Shown here piece after piece: positions 31,411-36,860 of a DNA stretch of 36,860 bases. Source of the DNA: CAYMJV01 sp964390545 (lineage in GTDB: Bacteria > Desulfobacterota > BSN033 > UBA1163). The notes beneath the pieces were generated by a model. The model ran no database searches, was not told the DNA's origin, and worked only from the letters and a program-made list of their open reading frames with translations. The first letter of the stretch is position 1. Each line of letters opens with the position of its first letter. The stretch lies in assembly GCA_964390545.1 (NCBI GenBank), contig CAYMJV010000023.1:1-36860 (forward strand), written 5' to 3'. The translations under genes and the position numbers were made by a program.

Positions 31411-33825
31411 ATGATTTTCTTACCGCGGGGAGGAACCGATAAAGAGGAGAAGGGGAAAGAAGAAAAGATTGTCGTTCCCAATGAACTCCCTGTGCTCCCT
31501 CTAAGAGGAACGGTTCTTTATCCGGACTTGATTCTTCCCATCATGGTGGGAAGAAAGAAGTCCGTAAAGTTGATCGATGATGCCATGGATGGTGACCGCA
31601 TCATCGGGATCATCACTCAGAAAAGATCCGAGATCGAAGACCCGAAAGAGAGTGATCTTTTTTCCGTGGGTGTGGCCGCTTTAATCCTCAGGATGATTCG
31701 TGAGTTGGATGGAAGCCAGCGGGTGATCGTCCAGGGAGTCTCCCGGATTAAAGTAAAAGAATATTCCCAGAAGGATCCATACTTTAAAGTCAGATGTGAC
31801 ACGCTTGAAGAAAATTTTTTGCCAGGGGTGGAGATAGATGCCCTGGTGATGAATCTGAGGAATCTGTTCCAGAGGGCTGTGGAACTTGCTCCCTATCTTA
31901 CGGCGGAGTTGGGTACCATGGTCAACAACATTAAATCCGCTGCCATTCTTTCCGACCTGATCGCATCGAACCTTAATATTTCAACGGCTGAGAAACAGGC
32001 CATTCTGGAGACCTTCGATGTTCGTGAACGTCTGACCAAGGTGCATCTCCATCTCAATAAAGAAATCCAGGTCCTCGAGCTGGGAAATAAGATCCAATCC
32101 CAGGTGAAAGAGGACATGGATCGAACCCAAAGAGAGTATTATCTCCGGGAACAGATGAAGGCGATCAAGAAGGAGCTGGGAGAGCTGGATGAACATTCCA
32201 CAGAGATCAAGGAGCTCCGTGATAAGATCAAAAAAGCCAAGATGCCTCCAGACGCCCTGGCTGCTTCGGAGAAAGAATTAGATCGTCTGGCCAAGATCCC
32301 CCCAGCCTCGGCGGAATATACCGTGGCCCGAACCTACCTGGACTGGCTGGTTGAACTTCCCTGGTCCGAAACGACAGAGGACAACCTCGATATTGACAAT
32401 GCTCAAAAGACCCTTGATGAGGACCATTACGACCTGGAGAAGGTGAAGAAGAGGATTTTAGAATATCTGGCTGTCCGGAAATTGAAGGCCAACATGAAGG
32501 GACCGATTCTTTGCTTCGTTGGCCCGCCCGGCGTGGGAAAGACCTCTCTCGGTAAATCGATTGCCCGGACCATGGGGCGCAAATTCATGCGGATTTCTCT
32601 GGGTGGGGTCCGGGATGAAGCCGAGATTCGTGGCCACCGCCGTACCTATGTGGGCGCCCTACCTGGCCGGATCATTCAGGGGATTAAAAAGTCAGGATCG
32701 AATAATCCGATCTTCATGCTGGATGAAGTCGATAAGATCGGAACGGACTTTAGAGGGGACCCTTCTTCTGCGCTTCTTGAAGTATTGGATCCGGAGCAGA
32801 ATTTCTCCTTTTCGGATCACTATATCGATGTTTCTTTCGACCTTTCGAAAGTGATGTTCATCACCACGGCGAATGTGCTCGATACGATTCCGCCTGCCCT
32901 CAGGGATCGAATGGAAACGCTGGAGCTTCCCGGATATAGTGAAGATCAGAAGATTATGATTGCCAAGCAGTTTCTGCTTCCCAAACAGATCAGCGAGCAT
33001 GGATTGACCTCCGACTATATTGAATTCAAAGATGATGCGCTCCAGACCATTATTATCTCTTACACTCGGGAGGCAGGGGTTAGAAATTTAGAGAGGGAGA
33101 TCGCTGCTATCTGTCGTGGTGTGGCAAAGGATGTGGCCCGTGGGATCATGGAGAAGGTGGTCATCGGTTCGGAACTTTTGCACAAGTTCCTAGGACCCGT
33201 GAAATTCTTCCCCGAGGTAGCTGAACGGACGTCTGAACCGGGTGTGGCGACCGGCCTGGCGTGGACACCTACCGGAGGGGATATCATTTTTGTCGAGGCC
33301 ACGAAGATGAGGGGAGAGAAGGGATTAACTCTAACCGGTCAACTGGGAGATGTGATGAAGGAGTCAGCCCAGGCGGCGCTGGCCTATGTTCGTACCAAAT
33401 CGAAAGAGCTGGGTATTGACGAAGACTTCTTCGCAAAGAACGACATTCATATCCATGTGCCGGCGGGCGCTATTCCGAAGGATGGACCCTCAGCGGGGGT
33501 CACCATGTTCGTGGCGTTGACCTCGCTATTGACCAATACCCCAGTCCGCAGTGACGTGGCCATGACCGGAGAGATCACCTTGAGGGGACTGGTCCTTCCC
33601 GTGGGAGGGATTAAGGAGAAAGTCCTGGCCGGAATGCGTGCGGGCATCAAAACCATCATCCTTCCAAAGAAGAATGAAAAAGACTTGGAAGAGATCCCGG
33701 AGCATATTCGAAATCAGATGAATTTCCAATTTATCCAGAGGATGGATGAAGCGATTGAACTGGCGCTGAAGCATCCAGACCCACGAACTACGGAACAGGG
33801 GACCATGAGCACCGCCATGGGATAA
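31411..33825 (+). CDS. lon: ATP-dependent protease LonA
   Basis: Lon degrades misfolded and short-lived regulatory proteins in the cytoplasm as a hexamer. The 804-residue protein has the N-terminal substrate domain (LPVLPLRGTVLYPDLILPIMVGR, about residues 25-230), a coiled helical linker (REQMKAIKKELGE), an AAA+ domain with Walker A GPPGVGKT (371-378), and a C-terminal serine-lysine peptidase with S694 (KDGPSAGV) and K737 (GGIKEKVLAG). The length is typical of LonA. A good promoter and ribosome-binding site are upstream. No sign of truncation. Confidence 0.97.
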   Translation: MIFLPRGGTDKEEKGKEEKIVVPNELPVLPLRGTVLYPDLILPIMVGRKKSVKLIDDAMDGDRIIGIITQKRSEIEDPKESDLFSVGVAALILRMIRELDGSQRVIVQGVSRIKVKEYSQKDPYFKVRCDTLEENFLPGVEIDALVMNLRNLFQRAVELAPYLTAELGTMVNNIKSAAILSDLIASNLNISTAEKQAILETFDVRERLTKVHLHLNKEIQVLELGNKIQSQVKEDMDRTQREYYLREQMKAIKKELGELDEHSTEIKELRDKIKKAKMPPDALAASEKELDRLAKIPPASAEYTVARTYLDWLVELPWSETTEDNLDIDNAQKTLDEDHYDLEKVKKRILEYLAVRKLKANMKGPILCFVGPPGVGKTSLGKSIARTMGRKFMRISLGGVRDEAEIRGHRRTYVGALPGRIIQGIKKSGSNNPIFMLDEVDKIGTDFRGDPSSALLEVLDPEQNFSFSDHYIDVSFDLSKVMFITTANVLDTIPPALRDRMETLELPGYSEDQKIMIAKQFLLPKQISEHGLTSDYIEFKDDALQTIIISYTREAGVRNLEREIAAICRGVAKDVARGIMEKVVIGSELLHKFLGPVKFFPEVAERTSEPGVATGLAWTPTGGDIIFVEATKMRGEKGLTLTGQLGDVMKESAQAALAYVRTKSKELGIDEDFFAKNDIHIHVPAGAIPKDGPSAGVTMFVALTSLLTNTPVRSDVAMTGEITLRGLVLPVGGIKEKVLAGMRAGIKTIILPKKNEKDLEEIPEHIRNQMNFQFIQRMDEAIELALKHPDPRTTEQGTMSTAMG

Positions 33826-34140
33826 AGGCGGGGTCAGAAGAATAAATTATCTACCTAAATTCCAAGCACCAATATCCAAATAAATTCCAGCCAAACACAC
33901 TTGAAATTTCCCCACCTATTACCCTCCCCCTTTTCGATGGGGGAGGGTGAGGGTGGGGGTGGACAGAATAAAGACCCTTTGATTCCCCCTCCCCTTCATC
34001 CCCTCCCACCAGGGGAGGGGAGGTTTTTGGGGTGTATTGAAAAAATGTTAGAAGAAAATTTTCAGATTCAAACATGTAGGCATCCGATTTTCAATTCCTA
34101 AGCTCGGCTTTTTCCCTGGGTTTTTATCATTGGGGGGTCG
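33826..34140. repeat. G/C-rich palindromic region downstream of lon
   Basis: Between lon and the MEMO-family gene I see TACCCTCCCCCTTTTCG facing ATGGGGGAGGGTGAGGG (about 33920-33958), then CCCCTCCCCTTCATCCCC facing AGGGGAGGGGAGG (about 33990-34023). This is the same type of G-rich palindrome as at 22290 and 23520. No gene is supported. Confidence 0.6.
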
Positions 34141-35367
34141 GTGGATTTCCCGAAGCTTCGAAGCCTAAATATCTTTCCCGTCCAGATGTCGGGCCAGACG
34201 TTGGTCTGCCTTCAGGATTCCCAAAACGTCAGTGAGTCCGCCCTTTTTCTAACCCCTCCGGTCTATTTCATCGTCTCCCTTCTTGACGGCCAAAATTCCA
34301 TCCTGGATATTCAGACCGCCTATATGAGGAGGTTTGGTGAAATTCTTTATTCGGATAAGATCCAGGAGGTCGTCGAGCAACTGGATGAGAACCTGTTCCT
34401 GGAAGGCGAACGATTTCAGGAAGCTTTGAGACAGACCGAAAAGCGCTTTAAGGTGGCTCCTGTCAGGGAGGCTGGATTTGCGGGGAAGAGTTATGAGTAT
34501 GACCCCGAGCGATTAAGAGCTCAAATGGATGGTTATTTCGCTGGACCCGATGGTCCGGGGCCCCTCGGAAAGAAGGAAGAAGCCGATGGTCTGAAAGGGG
34601 TGGTTGCTCCCCATATCGATTTTCAAAGAGGAGGGGTCTGTTACGCCTTCGCCCACCGGGAGATCTGGGAGAGAAATTCCTCCGATTGCTTCATTATCTT
34701 GGGAACAGCCCACACCTTCACCGAAAAGCCTTTCTGCCTCACCCGAAAGGAGTTTCTGACCCCTCTCGGACCTTTGGCGGTGGATCAAGAATTGATCGAT
34801 GCCATACAATCCCGATGTCAGGATGATCTCTTCAAAGATGAGGGGGTCCACCGAGGTGAGCATTCTGTCGAGTTTCAATGTGTCTTCCTTCGCTACTTGT
34901 TCTCCGATCCCATTCCTCTGAAGATCGTCCCTGTTCTGTGCGGATCATTCCATGAGGTGATTGAGAAAGGAATTTCCCCCATGGAACAAAAACCTATCCG
35001 GCAGTTCATTGAAGCCGTGAGGGACTCTGTTTCGTCCTTAGGCAGAAGGGCCTGTTACATTGCCAGTGCCGACCTTGCTCATATGGGCCTTCAATTTGGA
35101 GATCCGGAAGGAATAGGGGAATATGATTTACGAATTCTTGCGGAAGGGGATCAGGCGATGCTGGGATATGTGGAGAGGTTCGACGGGGAGGGCTTCTTTT
35201 CGTCTATTTTGAAAGAAAGAGATCGAAGAAGAATCTGTGGTCTTCCCGCCATCTACACCCTGCTCAAGACCATGGAGGCCAAGGAGGGTAGGCTTTTAAA
35301 GTACGGTCAGGCTTTCACTCCGGATACCCAATCGGTCGTCACCTTTGCAAGTCTGGCGTTCTACTAA
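34141..35367 (+). CDS. MEMO-family protein (AmmeMemoRadiSam system protein B) with N-terminal domain
   Basis: The 408-residue protein has a C-terminal MEMO domain, from about residue 158. GVVAPHIDFQRGG and FIILGTAHTFTEKPF carry the metal-binding and cysteine-dioxygenase-like histidines, then DEGVHRGEHSVEFQCVFLRYLF and ASADLAHMG. Residues 1-110 form a separate N-terminal domain that is helical and resembles a PqqD-like peptide-binding unit. In the AmmeMemoRadiSam system, MEMO proteins go with an AMMECR1 protein and a radical-SAM enzyme; neither is in this window. The start is GTG 34141; GGGGGG upstream is a poor ribosome-binding site. Confidence 0.8.
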   Translation: MDFPKLRSLNIFPVQMSGQTLVCLQDSQNVSESALFLTPPVYFIVSLLDGQNSILDIQTAYMRRFGEILYSDKIQEVVEQLDENLFLEGERFQEALRQTEKRFKVAPVREAGFAGKSYEYDPERLRAQMDGYFAGPDGPGPLGKKEEADGLKGVVAPHIDFQRGGVCYAFAHREIWERNSSDCFIILGTAHTFTEKPFCLTRKEFLTPLGPLAVDQELIDAIQSRCQDDLFKDEGVHRGEHSVEFQCVFLRYLFSDPIPLKIVPVLCGSFHEVIEKGISPMEQKPIRQFIEAVRDSVSSLGRRACYIASADLAHMGLQFGDPEGIGEYDLRILAEGDQAMLGYVERFDGEGFFSSILKERDRRRICGLPAIYTLLKTMEAKEGRLLKYGQAFTPDTQSVVTFASLAFY

Positions 35368-35377
35368 TCCAAATTTC

Positions 35378-35655
35378 GATAGAGGTTGGAGGAGCGTCCC
35401 GCAAAGCGCCTGCCTGCCGGTAGGCAGGGGACTCGAAGCTAGAGGCTAAGGGGAGAAGGCAGAAAGCAGAATGCAGAAGGCAGGATGAAGCAGGCGGCGA
35501 TAATGTGTCTGGACTATTAAGCCTTTACAGTCACGAATCATGGATATAGTCACGTTATTGAAGTAAAAGGCAAATCATAGTTCTTACTTGTTGCTGCCTA
35601 CTGCTTACTGCATACTGCCTTCTAGCTATTGCCTCAGACCTCAAACCTCAAGCTA
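35378..35655. repeat. Composite intergenic repeat (GCAG family plus CCTGCCTGCC palindrome)
   Basis: CGCCTGCCTGCCGGTAGGCAGGGG (about 35409-35432) is a palindrome. GGCAGAAAGCAGAATGCAGAAGG (35457-35480) faces GCCTACTGCTTACTGCATACTGCC (35596-35619), and AGAGGTTGGAGG faces CCTCAGACCTCAAACC. Apart from the small gene at 35753 onward, no gene is seen in 35368-35752. Confidence 0.65.
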
Positions 35656-35752
35656 AGCCCTGAAACCAGATTAGGTTCAGGGCGAGCGATCCTCAAGCCC
35701 CGAAGGGGCGGTCCTTAAGCGGAGCGGTCCTCAAACGAAGTGCTCCTAAGAC

Positions 35753-35992
35753 TCAGGAGGGTTTTTGCCTTAATTTCTCGATGGCGGGATAGAGCTCAAC
35801 CAGGTTTTTCTCCAAATCCGGTGGGAGATCAACGGGAAGGTTAAGAATCTTTTCTCTGAGGAGAGCCAGAGCTCCCAACTTCTCACTTATCTCTCGGGGG
35901 GTCACGCGGCTCAATTTCTTAGATACCTCTTTTACCTCTTCATTGAGGAATTCAACGAGCTTCAAAATTTCAGAGACCTTTTTTTGAGACAT
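35753..35992 (-). CDS. Small helical protein of unknown function
   Basis: The 79-residue protein is predicted all-helical: MSQKKVSEILKLVEFLNEEVKEVSKKLSR, then EISEKLGALALLREKILNLP and DLEKNLVELYPAIEKL. I do not recognise the family. AGGAGG about 10 nt before the ATG supports the start. It stands alone. Confidence 0.55.
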   Translation of the reverse strand: MSQKKVSEILKLVEFLNEEVKEVSKKLSRVTPREISEKLGALALLREKILNLPVDLPPDLEKNLVELYPAIEKLRQKPS

Positions 35993-36056
35993 CGCGGGCC
36001 CGCCTCCTTTTCAGCCCCTCTACCATATCTGATTTGAAGGGAGAATTCAAGAAAAT

Positions 36057-36176
36057 CGTTCAACCTATTCCCTCAGTTATGGGTGCTTTCCGTGGGTAGG
36101 GGAGGCTTTAGCCTCCCTATTTAAGGCGACTGAAGTCGCCCCTACCCCCCGTAACTGAGGGATTACCGTTCAACCT
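36057..36176. mobile_element. MITE-like palindrome with 10-bp direct repeats
   Basis: CGTTCAACCT occurs as an exact direct repeat at 36057-36066 and 36167-36176. Between them is a roughly 100-base palindrome. Outer arms CCCTCAGTTA (36070-36079) and TAACTGAGGG (36152-36161) pair; GGGTAGGGG and CCCCTACCC pair inside; and two inner hairpins (GAGGCTTTAGCCTC, GGCGACTGAAGTCGCC) lie in the centre. The direct repeats look like a target-site duplication. The right copy lies in the last codons of the transglutaminase-like gene. Confidence 0.75.
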
Positions 36177-36860
36177 GTTCAATGAGAACATCTTCTTTCT
36201 CAAAGTCAGAGAGGCTTCGGTCACCTTCCTCTTCGAATCTCCTGATCCAGGCTTGGACACGTTCCTCACCATAAGCCTTTTTCCATGCGGCCACAATATC
36301 CTCCACCGGCACATCGGCATAGATCCCGTGGAATTTGACATATTCCATGAATTTGTGATTGTTCATATTATAGGCCTGAAAGAGAGAATCTTCACGGCCA
36401 TTGAATTCAAGGGGTGGCACTTTATGTCTTCTGCAAAGCCTGCTGTTGAAGGCAGGCGTAGCTTTCACCCATTTCCCTTCCAGGTAAAACTCTACGAAAC
36501 CATGGTACACGAAAAGATTGCTTCCAATGAAATCAATAAGCTGTTTTGTGGCAAGATGGTTCCGGACATCGGCAAACCCAACGCGTGACGGAATGCCAGA
36601 AGCCCTTCCTAAGGCACAAAGAAGAGAAGCCTTGGGGACGCAGAGGCTTTTCCCCCGCTTCAATACGGAGCTTGCGCGGAAATGTTCGGGGAGATAGAAG
36701 GGGGAGTAAGGGTCATAGAGGATGCCGTCGCGAACTGCAAGGTAAAGTTTTACAGCCCTTTCCACAGGATCCTTGCACCCATCGATGGTTTCCAATGCAA
36801 AATCGCGGACACTCCGATGGTTGCTATCAATGATTGAGGTTGGGGCTAAGAATTTTAGAT
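36163..36860 (-). CDS. Transglutaminase-like protein, 5' end off the window
   Basis: The frame is open from the right edge, so the gene continues beyond the window. The visible part begins LKFLAPTSIIDSNHRSVRDFALETIDGCKDPVERAVKLYLAVRDGILYDPY, the typical N-terminal half. The transglutaminase core has the cysteine in GKSLCVPKASLLCALGRASGIPSRVGFADV and the histidine in YHGFVEFYLEGKWVKATPAFN. The third residue, usually D in a VDPT motif, is not present in the visible ATPAFN, although this family often has the same change. Cysteine peptidase or amidase activity is likely. The stop TAA at 36163-36165 lies in the inserted repeat next door. Confidence 0.75.
   Translation of the reverse strand, partial: LKFLAPTSIIDSNHRSVRDFALETIDGCKDPVERAVKLYLAVRDGILYDPYSPFYLPEHFRASSVLKRGKSLCVPKASLLCALGRASGIPSRVGFADVRNHLATKQLIDFIGSNLFVYHGFVEFYLEGKWVKATPAFNSRLCRRHKVPPLEFNGREDSLFQAYNMNNHKFMEYVKFHGIYADVPVEDIVAAWKKAYGEERVQAWIRRFEEEGDRSLSDFEKEDVLIEQVER

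Noticed and set aside
1..36860. CRISPR array, tRNA or rRNA genes
   Set aside because: No evenly spaced direct repeats with unique spacers and no cloverleaf or rRNA sequence were seen in any gap. The repeats present are inverted or low-complexity.

Overview
The window looks like a chromosomal segment of an uncultivated Gram-negative, probably anaerobic bacterium of the Desulfobacterota (Deltaproteobacteria) type. This rests on gene content: an archease/RtcB pair, DUF1786, a MEMO-family protein, an HD-GYP protein, a PqqD-like/MEMO fusion, a class II aldolase and lipoprotein MsrAB. It also rests on the very many short palindromic repeats between genes. The placement is an inference; there is no rRNA or tRNA here to confirm it. 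I found no tRNA, rRNA, CRISPR array, prophage or transposase gene.

Layout. 1-3,500: a plus-strand cluster of a DUF2007 protein, a ferritin-like diiron protein, a hotdog thioesterase, archease and the RNA ligase RtcB. 3,576-6,059: a DUF1786 protein, then an overlapping pair of O6-alkylguanine-DNA alkyltransferase and a CheR-type methyltransferase. 6,400-12,200: mainly envelope genes, namely a secreted papain-like candidate with a tandem-duplicated C-terminus, a DUF4189-like/trypsin-like protease, a lipoprotein MsrA-MsrB fusion, a YXWGXW-type protein and small proteins. 12,488-14,006: an ECF sigma / zinc anti-sigma / exported protein operon on the minus strand. 14,117-16,731: a small membrane protein, fructose-bisphosphate aldolase and a GAF/HD-GYP protein. 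16,824-20,558: a helicase and exonuclease pair matching MrfA-MrfB. 20,672-26,265: FmdB zinc ribbon, a truncated metallo-beta-lactamase remnant, a ferredoxin-like protein, an EamA transporter, a cold-shock protein and a 722-aa HEAT-repeat protein. 26,405-30,419: a heterodimeric ABC exporter. 30,645 to the end: two small proteins, Lon protease, a MEMO-family protein, a small helical protein and a transglutaminase-like gene cut by the right edge.

The most interesting observation is rtcB. Its reading frame is interrupted by exactly one UGA, at the position of the invariant active-site cysteine that bridges the two metal ions (GYDIN-U-GVRL). The frame continues without a shift to a full-length 483-residue protein with all other catalytic residues intact. 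An 8-bp hairpin with a GGUU loop lies 13 nt after the UGA, where a bacterial SECIS element belongs. The simplest reading is a selenocysteine-containing RtcB, encoded beside its activator archease. I am not aware of a described selenoprotein RtcB, but I could not search.

The second theme is repeats. Nearly every larger intergenic gap carries short inverted repeats of several families. Two look like MITE insertions: one at 36067-36166, flanked by a 10-bp direct repeat, supplies the stop codon of the transglutaminase gene; another, with 17-bp perfect terminal inverted repeats, lies at 23465-23600.
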